DNA of 64,000 bases from Anaerolineales bacterium (GCA_020847435.1 JADLBX010000009.1:19247-83246), one strand, 5' to 3'; counted from the first letter of the stretch, positions 52,955 to 61,073 are shown. Notes: generated by a model not told the origin, from the letters alone. Numbers and translations are program-made.

Positions 52955-53591
52955 TTTGTTGGGTAAATTGTATCTGACAATACTCGTACTTTCGTTGTTA
53001 TTTGTGTCTCCGTCTTTGGTTTTACCGAAGTCGGCAGGCGCTCAATCGTGTCCGCATCCTGCCTGCGGCACTTCCGACAAACCATGTTGCTACGGCAACT
53101 TGAGGATTGATGAATTAACGGGTTGTACTCCCACGTTTGACTCAAACAATAACCGTGTTTGCAGCCCGCAATATATAGGTCGAATTCTTCCGTGTGATGG
53201 CGGAAGTTGCGAAACAGCGCCAATTTGCAATTCGAGCGACAGTTGTGGGCCGCCAGATGCATGGGGAAATTGCGGCAATAGTATGCCTACGAATTGCAGT
53301 TCTGCAACTTGTTGTGGGCCGGGGGTTGTTTCCTCCACTTCCACGCCCGGGCCCAGTCCAACCGGCGGCGGGGGGCCGACGAGCACGAACACTCCCACAC
53401 CTCCCGGAGCGACGAGTACGGGTACGCCGACGCCTCCCGGGGCCACCAATACTCCCACACCTACGACCGTGGTTTCAAAGTCCTGCAATGTGAGCATCAT
53501 TCCCTCATCCGTCACAATTCCCGACGACACGGACACGTCTTTTTCGGCAACCGTCAGCGGGGTGACGGGTAGAGTCAGAGTAAGTCTCTAG
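52947..53591 (+). CDS. Secreted cysteine-rich protein, probably truncated at its end
   Basis: The 214-residue protein has a signal peptide (likely cut near AGAQS) and a cysteine-rich part with about 14 cysteines (for example CPHPACGTSDKPCCYG). A Thr/Pro/Gly-rich linker follows (about 140-180). It ends with the start of an Ig-like domain (CNVSIIPSSVTIPDDTDTSF) that stops after about 35 residues, where a CTCCAATT-type repeat begins. It is probably a truncated version of a longer protein. Confidence 0.7.
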   Translation: MISLLGKLYLTILVLSLLFVSPSLVLPKSAGAQSCPHPACGTSDKPCCYGNLRIDELTGCTPTFDSNNNRVCSPQYIGRILPCDGGSCETAPICNSSDSCGPPDAWGNCGNSMPTNCSSATCCGPGVVSSTSTPGPSPTGGGGPTSTNTPTPPGATSTGTPTPPGATNTPTPTTVVSKSCNVSIIPSSVTIPDDTDTSFSATVSGVTGRVRVSL

Positions 53592-53646
53592 TCTCTCCTC
53601 GCCAATCTCAATTCTCCAATTCTCTACTTCTCTCAATTCACTAACT
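53588..53646. repeat. CTCCAATT-type repeat ending the cysteine-rich gene
   Basis: CTCTCCTCGCCAATCTCAATTCTCC-like units (read in parts) continue to 53646. The run starts at the stop codon of the preceding gene and belongs with 15025-15118. Confidence 0.65.
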
Positions 53647-53647
53647 T

Positions 53648-54280
53648 TCACCCCTCGAATTTACCGACAATCCTCAAAATATCAAACCCCTCCGCGAAGG
53701 GACGCTCCGCCAGCGCGCCGTGGCGAACCATGATCGAGCGTGTCAACTCGCTGTTGAAGTAATAGCGGTCGCGGTAGGTTTCGTATTTGGATAACGCCTC
53801 GATCTTCTTGTTCACATCCTCTTCCGTGACCTCCACGAGGAAGTGGGGGAAAAATCCGTACGAGGAGCGGACAACGTCAAAGCCTAGCACGGTGATGCCG
53901 CGAAAGGCGCGCAAGGCTTCGTCGGTCATCGTGTTGTGATCCTGATGCACGTCTTGTTTCGAGTGGGTGAAAATGAGGTCGGGTTTGAAGTCCTTGCGAA
54001 GTTTGAGGAAGTATTCGAGGATTTCCTGCCGTGCATCGGGGAAGACGCGCGTAGTGAAGGGTCCGAGGACAATTTTGTCTTTGGGCACTTCCAACACCGC
54101 CATCGCCTCGTGATGTTCGTTCGTCACGTTTTGCAGGTCGGGATTTTTTTGATTGTCCGAGAGTGTGACGCACAGAACATCGGTCTTGCCCGCAATGTGA
54201 TGGAGCAGGGCTCCGCATCCCAGCTCGATATCGTCCGGGTGCGCGCCGAGGAAGAGGACTCGCTTGCCGAAGAAGTTCAT
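53648..54280 (-). CDS. PIG-L/LmbE-family deacetylase
   Basis: This 210-residue zinc enzyme of the PIG-L family removes acetyl groups from N-acetylglucosamine-type substrates. The metal ligands lie in the AHPDD motif and in HQDHN. The segment FPHFLVEV and the rest of the fold are normal. The substrate is unknown; bacillithiol or mycothiol precursors and lipid-linked sugars are family examples. It is followed upstream by a TGTCATTGCG element and the methyltransferase gene. Confidence 0.9.
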   Translation of the reverse strand: MNFFGKRVLFLGAHPDDIELGCGALLHHIAGKTDVLCVTLSDNQKNPDLQNVTNEHHEAMAVLEVPKDKIVLGPFTTRVFPDARQEILEYFLKLRKDFKPDLIFTHSKQDVHQDHNTMTDEALRAFRGITVLGFDVVRSSYGFFPHFLVEVTEEDVNKKIEALSKYETYRDRYYFNSELTRSIMVRHGALAERPFAEGFDILRIVGKFEG

Positions 54281-54290
54281 ATTGTTACCA

Positions 54291-54383
54291 TGTCATTGCG
54301 AGGAGGACGAAGTCCGACGAAGCAATCTCCTCGCCAACAGGAGATTGCTTCGGACAAAGAGCAAGAGCGTCCTCGCAACGACA
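54291..54383. repeat. 93-bp TGTCATTGCGAGG inverted-repeat element
   Basis: Ends TGTCATTGCGAGG (54291-54303) and CCTCGCAACGACA (54371-54383) are inverted with one mismatch. An inner pair GCAATCTCCT / AGGAGATTGC forms a further hairpin. It sits between the PIG-L and methyltransferase genes. Confidence 0.8.
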
Positions 54384-54387
54384 TTCG

Positions 54388-55188
54388 CTACTTTGTCGCC
54401 AAAATCCCGCCGACGGCTTTGGTCATCACGAGTTTGCCGTCGCGGTTGAACCAGCGCGTCGCCACGTCAGTGATCTTGCCGATGAGCGCTTCGTATTCAT
54501 CCTTGCCATTGAACATGGCAGTCCACAATTTACGGTCCTCGCTCAACGAGGCGCGGACGTATTCGATAAACGGCGCGACTTCGGGGAAGGTGAGGTGGTT
54601 CTCGAATTTATGTAGATCCGTCTTGGCGAAGATGCGGTCAATGGTGTTGAAGATGTCGCCTTTGAAGCGCGAGGAGCCGGGCATCGGCGGGATGGTCGCG
54701 TTCGTGGCTTCTTTGATGATGTCGTAGAACATCTGCTTGTTCTCAGGCAGTGGACCCGAGACGAAGAGTCGTCCGCCGGGTTTAAGGACGCGGTGAGCCT
54801 CGCCAAACGTAAAGTCGAGGTTTGAAGCGTAATAAATGGCGAAGGCGCTGGTGCAGAGGTCGAACGTCCCGTCTGCGAAGTTGAACGGTTTGTTGAAATC
54901 CAAAAAGACGAAGTCAATGTTCGAGCCGCGTTCCTTGTTCTTGGCGCGGGCTTTGTCCAGCAGTTCCTCCGAGAAATCGCCGCCCGTGATTTTCGCGCCA
55001 CCTTTAGTATAATCGTCGAACAGGAACGACAGTTTACCCGCGCCACAACCGACATCAAGGATGTTCATGCCCGCCTGAGGTTGGAGCAGTTCGTTCGTCC
55101 ACACGTCAATGTTGGCGGAGCCGTATTTTTCGTGGATGTCAATGCGGGTGAGCAGGTCTTTTGAAGTTTCTTGGTAGTTGATTTCCAT
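54388..55188 (-). CDS. SAM-dependent methyltransferase
   Basis: The 266-residue protein has the class I methyltransferase motif I NILDVGCGAGKLSFLFDDY and the later FDLCTSAFAIYYA and AHRVLKPGGRLFVSGPLP segments. The fold resembles Methyltransf_11/25 or UbiE-like enzymes. The substrate is unknown. A composite ACTTCAGTCG repeat (55202-55251) lies just before its start. Confidence 0.88.
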   Translation of the reverse strand: MEINYQETSKDLLTRIDIHEKYGSANIDVWTNELLQPQAGMNILDVGCGAGKLSFLFDDYTKGGAKITGGDFSEELLDKARAKNKERGSNIDFVFLDFNKPFNFADGTFDLCTSAFAIYYASNLDFTFGEAHRVLKPGGRLFVSGPLPENKQMFYDIIKEATNATIPPMPGSSRFKGDIFNTIDRIFAKTDLHKFENHLTFPEVAPFIEYVRASLSEDRKLWTAMFNGKDEYEALIGKITDVATRWFNRDGKLVMTKAVGGILATK

Positions 55189-55201
55189 TGGGTTCTCCTT
55201 T

Positions 55202-55251
55202 GTAGTGGCGACTTCAGTCGCCGAAAATAGAACGACTGAAGTCGTTACTAC
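55202..55251. repeat. Two-hairpin element with GTAGT/ACTAC ends
   Basis: GTAGT and ACTAC form the ends. Inside are two 16-nt hairpins, GGCGACT-TC-AGTCGCC and AACGACT-GA-AGTCGTT, separated by GAAAATAG. It lies in the divergent gap between the methyltransferase and hisS. A half copy is at 58275-58295. Confidence 0.8.
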
Positions 55252-55312
55252 GTTTCAAAAATTATACCAAAAATAAACCAAAATTCAACTGCTGAATTTT
55301 GAACGAGACAAA

Positions 55313-56590
55313 ATGAAAAAGATCATTCAAGCCGTTAAAGGCACACGCGAGTTTTACCCCGAGCAGATGTTTGCGCGCAATTTCATCTATGAAAAAGCGC
55401 TCGCCGCGTCTGAGATGTTCGGCTACCAGGAGTGGGACGGTCCGTTCATCGAGCCGATCGAGTTGTACGCGGCGAAATCGGGCGAAGAGTTGGTGAAGAA
55501 GCAATCGTTCACGTTCGATGATCGCGGCGGCGAGGCGGTGGCGCTGCGACCCGAGCTGACTCCGTCGCTGGCACGCATGATCGCGGCGAAGCAGGGCGAG
55601 TTGAATTTCCCCGTGCGCTGGTGGTCGTTCGGTCCGTTTTGGAGGTATGAGTCGCCTCAGCGCGGACGCACGCGCGAATTCTTCCAGTGGAACATTGACA
55701 TGCTCGGCGTGGATTCGCCTGAAGCGGACGCGGAACTCATCGCGGTGGGGGCGACGTTCCTGCGCTCGGTCGGACTCAGCTCGAAGCTGGCTCAGATCTT
55801 TGTGAATAATCGGCGCCTGATGGAATCGCAATTCGACGCGCTCGACATCTCGAAAGATAAGCGCGTGGATGTCTCCAACCTCGTTGACCGCCGCGCCAAA
55901 ATGGAGCCTGCCAAGTGGGACGCGTACGCGCTCGAAATCGGCTTGAGCCAAAAACAATTGGATGGCTTGAAAGAACTGCTCGGCAACTTTGATTTGTGGA
56001 AGCAAAGCGAAGAGTTGACGCGCGCGTTTGCCGCGCTCGAGGCAATGGGCGTCCGAGATTATGTGAAGTTCGACCCCAACATCATGCGCGGACTGTTGTA
56101 TTACACGGGCACGGTGTTCGAAGCCTTTGATACAAGCGGTTCGGTCAAGCGCGCCATCTTCGGCGGGGGGCGCTACGATAATTTGCTTGCCGATGTCGGC
56201 GGGCAGCCGCTTTCGGGCGTCGGCTTTGCGATGGGCGATGTGGTTGTCGGAATCATTTTACAAGAGGCGGGACTCATCCCTGAGTTTCAGCCGAGTCCCG
56301 CGCAGGTGTTGGTCACGGTGTTCGACGAGAAGTTGATGATGCAATCGTTTGCGCTGGCGAACGAATTGCGGAGCGCGGGACTAAATGCGATGGTCTACCC
56401 CGAGCCTGCGAAATTGCCGAAGCAGTTCAAGTTTGCGGATCGGATGAAGATGAAGGTTGCGTTGGTCGTGGGTCCCGACGAGGCGGAGAAAGGCTTGGTG
56501 GTCGTCAAAAACTTGACGAGCGGCGAGCAGGTCCAAGTCCGGAAAGAAGCGGTTTTTGAATCCATAAAAGGAATTTTGAACAATGCCTGA
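55313..56590 (+). CDS. hisS: Histidine-tRNA ligase
   Basis: The 425-residue class II synthetase charges tRNA-His. Motif 2 is in FGPFWRYESPQRGR and motif 3 in GGGRYDNLLADVGG. The histidine-specific loop GLLYYTGTVFEAF and an anticodon-binding domain (about 330-425) are present. The length is normal. It overlaps the following GNAT gene by 8 bp. Confidence 0.97.
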   Translation: MKKIIQAVKGTREFYPEQMFARNFIYEKALAASEMFGYQEWDGPFIEPIELYAAKSGEELVKKQSFTFDDRGGEAVALRPELTPSLARMIAAKQGELNFPVRWWSFGPFWRYESPQRGRTREFFQWNIDMLGVDSPEADAELIAVGATFLRSVGLSSKLAQIFVNNRRLMESQFDALDISKDKRVDVSNLVDRRAKMEPAKWDAYALEIGLSQKQLDGLKELLGNFDLWKQSEELTRAFAALEAMGVRDYVKFDPNIMRGLLYYTGTVFEAFDTSGSVKRAIFGGGRYDNLLADVGGQPLSGVGFAMGDVVVGIILQEAGLIPEFQPSPAQVLVTVFDEKLMMQSFALANELRSAGLNAMVYPEPAKLPKQFKFADRMKMKVALVVGPDEAEKGLVVVKNLTSGEQVQVRKEAVFESIKGILNNA

Positions 56591-57047
56591 ATTGCGTCCC
56601 GTCACAAAAGAAAATTGGCAGGCGTTGATCCGACTCAAAGTGCGCGACGATCAGAAAAATTTTGTCGCCTCCAATTTGTATTCGATCGCGCAAGCGCAAT
56701 TCGGCGATGAGTTTGAAGGACATTGGGATTTATTCGCGTTTGGGATTTATGATGATGGCGGTCAGCCTGTCGGTTTTTTGATGTATGGTTTGAACTTTTC
56801 TCATCCCGATCAGCAAGCGTACGTCCAGCGTTTGATGGTGGATGAAAAATTTCAAGGCAAGGGCTTTGGTCGTTTTGGGATGGAGAAGGCGCTCGAGATC
56901 TTCCGCGCCGATGAACGCATCAAAGTAGTTGCTATCAGTTACGAGCCGGAGAATGAAGCCGCGCGGAAGTTGTATGCAGGCTTCGGTTTCGTTGAAACAG
57001 GGCGGATTGTCGAAGATGAAACGGAAGCGGTTTTGAAGTTGAGATAG
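56583..57047 (+). CDS. GNAT-family N-acetyltransferase (spermidine-acetyltransferase-like)
   Basis: This 154-residue protein has the acetyl-CoA motif QRLMVDEKFQGKGFGRFGM and the pattern NEAARKLYAGFGFVETG. The opening LRPVTKENWQALIRLKVRDDQ and the overall pattern resemble BltD-type spermine/spermidine acetyltransferases. The substrate is unproven. It is coupled to hisS. Its stop codon is followed after 3 bp by a 31-bp palindrome and then a terminator. Confidence 0.9.
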   Translation: MPELRPVTKENWQALIRLKVRDDQKNFVASNLYSIAQAQFGDEFEGHWDLFAFGIYDDGGQPVGFLMYGLNFSHPDQQAYVQRLMVDEKFQGKGFGRFGMEKALEIFRADERIKVVAISYEPENEAARKLYAGFGFVETGRIVEDETEAVLKLR

Positions 57048-57050
57048 CGC

Positions 57051-57081
57051 GTTCGTTCGGCAGTTTAACTGCCGTACGAAC
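57051..57081. repeat. 31-bp palindrome with one-base centre after the GNAT gene
   Basis: Arms GTTCGTTCGGCAGTT and AACTGCCGTACGAAC, one mismatched pair (57057/57075), around a single T. Same 15-1-15 design as 24512-24542. Confidence 0.85.
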
Positions 57082-57095
57082 ACAGCGAATAAAAA

Positions 57096-57124
57096 GAGCC
57101 AGTCATTTGACTGGCTCTCGTTTT
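57096..57124. terminator. Bidirectional terminator between GNAT and ferredoxin genes
   Basis: Exact 10-bp arms GAGCCAGTCA (57096-57105) and TGACTGGCTC (57108-57117) with AAAAA before and TTTT after, so it suits both converging genes. Confidence 0.9.
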
Positions 57125-57538
57125 CTATCTTCCGTCGTCTTGATCTTTCACGCCGTATCCGGGACCTTCTTTGAAGAAATCGTAGTGCGGTTTGATGTCT
57201 GGGGTGAAGTCCAACACTTCGCCGGCTTCGAGTTGGCGGGCGGTGTCGAGCACGATGGGCTTGCCATGATGGTTCGTCCCTTCGAAGTGACCCGTGAGTC
57301 CGACGGCGCTGATGTATTCGCCGCCTTTCGCGGTATATGCGCTTGGCACTTCATCTTCGGGGAAGATGGCGAGGTAGGGGCATTCCGGCACGCACGCGCC
57401 GCAGTCAATGCAGGTGTCGGGGTCAATGTAGATCCAGGGCCATTTGTCGAGTGGGAAGCCCGGCAACATACATTCCACGGGGCAGACGTCAATGCAACCG
57501 CGGTCCCGAACGCATAAACTGGTGATGATGTGGGTCAT
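57125..57538 (-). CDS. Seven-iron or 2[4Fe-4S] ferredoxin
   Basis: The 137-residue protein carries C9, C15, C19 (with following proline) and C23 in its first part, and the standard CIDCGACVPECP cluster motif in its second. That layout matches FdxA-type ferredoxins with a [3Fe-4S] and a [4Fe-4S] cluster, though two [4Fe-4S] clusters cannot be excluded. The last 70 residues form an extension with no motif I know. It lies next to superoxide dismutase in the same direction. Confidence 0.9.
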   Translation of the reverse strand: MTHIITSLCVRDRGCIDVCPVECMLPGFPLDKWPWIYIDPDTCIDCGACVPECPYLAIFPEDEVPSAYTAKGGEYISAVGLTGHFEGTNHHGKPIVLDTARQLEAGEVLDFTPDIKPHYDFFKEGPGYGVKDQDDGR

Positions 57539-57622
57539 GAACAGGCTCCTTTGGAGAGGTTATTTTTCAGATGGCTGAATTATAGCGTCCTTCGTGAGGG
57601 TTGCAAGGCGCATTTCGTCGCT

Positions 57623-58228
57623 TTATTTTGCCGAGAATTTCGCGGCGACCGCGTCCCAGTTGACGACGTTCCACCACGCGGCGACGTAATCGGCTCGGCG
57701 GCTTTGATAATTCAGGTAATAGGCGTGTTCCCACACGTCGATGCCGAGGATGGGAGTCGCGCCGTCGGAAAGGGGATTATCTTGATTCGCGGTGGAGACG
57801 ACCGCCAAGCCGTTTCCTTTTTTGACGAGCCAAGCCCAGCCCGAGCCGAATCGCCCAGCGGCGGATTTGGCGAACTCCTCTTTGAACGCATCGAACGACT
57901 TGAAGGCTGATTCAATCGCTTTCGCCAACTCGCCGCTCGGAGCGCCCCCGGCTTTGGGTCCCATCACTTCCCAGAACAGGTTGTGGTTGTACGTCCCGCC
58001 GCCGTGATTGCGGACAACTCCGCGCACTGCCTCAGGCGCTGCGTTGAGGTCGCTCAACAGCGCTTCGAGCGATTTGCCCGCGAGTTCGGGGGTCTTGTCC
58101 ACTGCGCCGTTGAGGTTGGTGATGTAGGCTTGGTGGTGTTTCGTGTGATGAATTTCCATTGTGCGCGCGTCGATGTGCGGTTCGAGCGCGTCGTAGGCGT
58201 ATGCCAGTTTCGGAAGTTCGAATGCCAT
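57623..58228 (-). CDS. Superoxide dismutase, Fe/Mn family
   Basis: The 201-residue enzyme has the metal ligands H27, H82, D164 and H168 (the last two in [10 protein letters not shown]). The segment [11 protein letters not shown] and Q149 in ANQDNP suit a manganese enzyme more than an iron one. It has no signal peptide and should act in the cytoplasm. The gene stands alone, divergent from the TMEM175-like gene. A half copy of the ACTTCAGTCG element is in its leader. Confidence 0.95.
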   Translation of the reverse strand: MAFELPKLAYAYDALEPHIDARTMEIHHTKHHQAYITNLNGAVDKTPELAGKSLEALLSDLNAAPEAVRGVVRNHGGGTYNHNLFWEVMGPKAGGAPSGELAKAIESAFKSFDAFKEEFAKSAAGRFGSGWAWLVKKGNGLAVVSTANQDNPLSDGATPILGIDVWEHAYYLNYQSRRADYVAAWWNVVNWDAVAAKFSAK

Positions 58229-58274
58229 GATTCTCTCCTTGATGAATTTGTAGATGCGATTCCAATCGTCAAAA

Positions 58275-58295
58275 CACGACTGAAGTCGTGACTAC
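58275..58295. repeat. Single-hairpin half copy of the ACTTCAGTCG element
   Basis: CACGACT-GA-AGTCGTG followed by ACTAC; matches the right half of 55202-55251. Confidence 0.75.
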
Positions 58296-58398
58296 GTGAT
58301 GTAGACTTGCCGCGAAATTGTAGCCCTCGCATGGGGAGGTGTCAAGAAAGATATTCGATCCTCTTTTACGATTCTGCGCTCTCTGGTATCCTTGCCGC

Positions 58399-58971
58399 AT
58401 GAGCAAAAGCAGACTCGAAGCCTTCAGCGACGGCGTGATCGCCATCATCATCACCATCATGGTGTTGGAGTTGAAAGTTCCGCACGAACCGACCTTTGCC
58501 GCGTTGAAGGAACTGGCGCCGATCTTTGTCAGTTATGTGCTGAGTTTCATCTACGTTGGCATCTACTGGAACAATCATCATCATTTGTGGCAGGCGGGCA
58601 AGCAGGTGAACGGTCGCATCCTTTGGGCGAACATGCACCTGCTCTTCTGGCTGTCGTTGCTTCCGTTTGCCACCGCGTGGAGCGGCGAGACGTTCTTTTC
58701 TGCGTTGCCGATGGCGACCTATGGATTTGTCTTGTGGATGGCGGCATTCGCTTATTTTCTCCTCGTCCGCGCGATGATCGCCCATCACGGAAAAGATTCC
58801 GCGCTTGCTGTCGCTATCGGGAAGGATTCCAAAGGTCTGATCTCGCTGGTGGGATATACGATTGCGATTGCTGTGGCTTTTTATAAACCCTGGCTCTCGT
58901 TTGCGTTGTACATTCTGGTCGCCCTGCACTGGTTCATACCCGATAGGCGAATCGAGAAAAACCTGAAATGA
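58399..58971 (+). CDS. TMEM175-like (DUF1211) membrane protein
   Basis: The ATG at 58399 gives 190 residues with about six membrane segments. The opening RLEAFSDGVIAIIITIMVLEL has the FSD motif of the TMEM175/DUF1211 family, which includes potassium channels. The later IYWNNHHHLWQAG segment is typical too. Bacterial members have one such repeat and act as tetramers. Ion specificity here is unproven. The terminator lies beyond an inserted repeat element. Confidence 0.9.
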   Translation: MSKSRLEAFSDGVIAIIITIMVLELKVPHEPTFAALKELAPIFVSYVLSFIYVGIYWNNHHHLWQAGKQVNGRILWANMHLLFWLSLLPFATAWSGETFFSALPMATYGFVLWMAAFAYFLLVRAMIAHHGKDSALAVAIGKDSKGLISLVGYTIAIAVAFYKPWLSFALYILVALHWFIPDRRIEKNLK

Positions 58972-58978
58972 ATTAACG

Positions 58979-59106
58979 CTCGCCTTACGCAGTTTTGTTC
59001 GTAACGCGAGACTGCGAAGCGTCTCGCTTTTCAGGTGTTTCTTGGGCAAGAGCGACATGAATGTCGCGTTACGGTTCTCGTTTTCATCTACGGTGCGTAA
59101 GCTGAG
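58979..59106. mobile_element. MITE-like element, degenerate copy
   Basis: Ends CTCGCCTTACGCA (58979-58991) and TGCGTAAGCTGAG (59094-59106) are imperfect inverted repeats of the element at 62881-63002. The inner sequence is nearly identical apart from 6 extra bases in one hairpin loop. No flanking direct repeat is clear, so it is probably older. It separates a gene from its own terminator. Confidence 0.85.
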
Positions 59107-59112
59107 AATCAT

Positions 59113-59150
59113 ACAAAGACCCTGACACGCTTCAAGGTCTTTGTGTTTTA
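59113..59150 (+). terminator. Intrinsic terminator beyond the MITE-like element
   Basis: Exact 9-bp arms ACAAAGACC (59113-59121) and GGTCTTTGT (59136-59144), followed by GTTTTA. It should serve the TMEM175-like gene. Confidence 0.8.
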
Positions 59151-59239
59151 ATCACTCAGCATAAGCAGAAGTGCGTCGCACCCAACAGACCAAAGCGTTT
59201 ACGTCGGGAAAAGTGCGAGGCGCTCTCATCAGGCAAAAG

Positions 59240-60505
59240 ATGACTCTTCAATTATCCGATAAAGACAAAGCAATGCTCCGCGGCGACGAAGGTCCCGCGA
59301 CCATGATGGCGATGTCCATTCTTGTGCGCATGGCGGAAGTATCGGGCGCGAAAGAGTTGCTCGATATCTCTGGCGCGCACATTGACAGCACGGTGTATAT
59401 CGGCGAGGCGGGGTTGGAGTTTGCCGAACGGCTGGCGAGTCTCGGCGCGAGGGTGCGCGTGCCAACCACGCTCAACGTGAGCGGACTCGACGAGCATCAC
59501 TGGCGCGAATGGGCGGTCAACGCGGAGTGGGCGAGGCAGGCAAAACGTCAGATGGACGCGTATGCAAGCATGGGCACGATTCCCACGTGGACTTGCGCGC
59601 CGTATCAAACGAGTGAGCGTCCGCAGTTTGGTCAACAAATTGCGTGGGGCGAGTCGAATGCGATCGTCTTCGCCAATTCGGTCATCGGCGCGCGCACGGA
59701 GCGGTATCCCGACCTGTTCGATATTTGTTGCGCCATCACGGGGCGCGCGCCCGCCATCGGATTGCATCTCACGGAAAACCGCGCGGGCGAATTGTTGTTG
59801 CGATTGAAGGATATCCCTCGCGCGCTTCAAGATGCGGATGATTTTTATCCCGTGTTGGGACACTTCATCGGCAAAATTGCGCGGGATCGAATCTCGGTCA
59901 TTGACGGGCTGGCTGTTTCGCCAGCGGAGGACTCGCTCAAAGCGTTGGGCGCCGCGGCGGCTTCGTCGGGCGGGGTGGCGTTGTTCCATGTTGTCGGCGT
60001 GACGCCCGAAGCGCCGACGATGGACGCGGCGTTTCAAAATCTTTCGCCGCGCGAAACCGTTGACGTGACGATGGACTTGTTGCGTGAAGCGCGCCGCGAC
60101 TTGACTCATACCGAGGACGACGAGTTGGATATGGTTGTGTTGGGTAGTCCGCATTTTTCATTGACGGAGTTCAAAACGCTCGCGCCGTTGGTCGCGGGGA
60201 AACGGAAAAACCCGCGCGTGAAATTTTTAGTTACATCGAGCCGCGCGATGACTCAATTGGCAAAACAAGCGGGCTATCTCGATGTGTTGCAAGCGTTCGG
60301 CGCGCAATTGACCGTGGACACGTGCATTCTCACCACGCCGATGCTTCCGCCAGAGATTCAACGTTTGATGACCAATTCGGCGAAGTTTGCGTATTACACG
60401 CCTGGCTTGCTCGGCAGGCAGATGGCGTTTGGAAGTTTGAAAGATTGCGTGAACTCTGCAATCGAGGGAAGAATCGTGCGGGACGAGTCGTTATGGCTGA
60501 GTTGA
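59240..60505 (+). CDS. Aconitase X catalytic subunit (DUF521; cis-3-hydroxy-L-proline dehydratase-like)
   Basis: The ATG at 59240 gives 421 residues; an upstream reading from 59171 is less likely. The protein matches the aconitase X (AcnX) large domain. Cysteines in the WTCAPY, DICCAITG and VDTCIL segments are candidates for the iron-binding site. AcnX enzymes include cis-3-hydroxy-L-proline dehydratase and mevalonate 5-phosphate dehydratase (an archaeal variant). The small subunit overlaps its end by 13 bp, and the next gene is a hydroxyproline dehydratase, which favours the hydroxyproline role. Confidence 0.92.
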   Translation: MTLQLSDKDKAMLRGDEGPATMMAMSILVRMAEVSGAKELLDISGAHIDSTVYIGEAGLEFAERLASLGARVRVPTTLNVSGLDEHHWREWAVNAEWARQAKRQMDAYASMGTIPTWTCAPYQTSERPQFGQQIAWGESNAIVFANSVIGARTERYPDLFDICCAITGRAPAIGLHLTENRAGELLLRLKDIPRALQDADDFYPVLGHFIGKIARDRISVIDGLAVSPAEDSLKALGAAAASSGGVALFHVVGVTPEAPTMDAAFQNLSPRETVDVTMDLLREARRDLTHTEDDELDMVVLGSPHFSLTEFKTLAPLVAGKRKNPRVKFLVTSSRAMTQLAKQAGYLDVLQAFGAQLTVDTCILTTPMLPPEIQRLMTNSAKFAYYTPGLLGRQMAFGSLKDCVNSAIEGRIVRDESLWLS

Positions 60506-60918
60506 TTCTCGCAGGCAAGCCGTTCATTGCTGGCGCGGGGAAAGGGATTGCGCTTGTGAGCAGCGAACCGCTTTCATTTTGGGGCGGTTACGATTGGAAG
60601 ACGGGCGAGATCATTGACCGACGGCATCCGCTTTCGGGTTTAATTGCAAAAGATAAAGTGTTGGCGATTCCATTCACGCGTGGATCGTCCACGACGACGG
60701 CGGTGTTGTTGGAGGCGATCCGCGCCAAGACCGCGCCCGCCGCGATCCTCACCACCGCGACCGATTTTTTCTTCGCCCTCGCCTCCATCGTGGCGGATGA
60801 GTTGTACGCGACGCCGATTCCGCTTGTGGCGTTGACGGAATCTGATTTTGTGAAGTTGAAGACGGGCGATGAGGTTGAGGTGAGGGAAGATGGGAAAGTA
60901 GTTGTGCGGCGAACGTAA
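60493..60918 (+). CDS. Aconitase X small (swivelling) subunit (DUF126)
   Basis: The ATG at 60493 gives 141 residues. The pattern GKGIALVSSEPLSFWGGYD and FTRGSSTTTAVLLEAI is that of the DUF126 domain, which closes over the active site of AcnX. In many bacteria the two parts are fused; here they are separate and overlap by 13 bp. The stop codon TAA lies within the first bases of a repeat (60915-60979). Confidence 0.92.
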   Translation: MAELILAGKPFIAGAGKGIALVSSEPLSFWGGYDWKTGEIIDRRHPLSGLIAKDKVLAIPFTRGSSTTTAVLLEAIRAKTAPAAILTTATDFFFALASIVADELYATPIPLVALTESDFVKLKTGDEVEVREDGKVVVRRT

Positions 60919-60979
60919 CGCGAGATTTATCTCGCCTTTTCTGTGTTGCGTGGTAAAAGCGACATAAATGTCGCGTTAC
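60915..60979. repeat. 65-bp two-hairpin element with GTAAC/GTTAC ends
   Basis: GTAAC and GTTAC form the ends. Inside are two 16-nt hairpins, GCGAGAT-TT-ATCTCGC and GCGACAT-AA-ATGTCGC. The same pair occurs inside both MITE-like copies. The element supplies the stop codon of the preceding gene. Confidence 0.85.
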
Positions 60980-61073
60980 GGAATTTGCGATATGGTGTAA
61001 CAGATAAAACACGGCGCGTAGACAGCCTCTGAGCATGGACGCGTGGTGCGAGATGGTATCCCGCATTGCTAAA

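Noticed and set aside
59171..59239. Upstream extension of the aconitase X gene
   Set aside because: The extra 23 residues are basic and lack similarity to the family start; ATG 59240 fits better.
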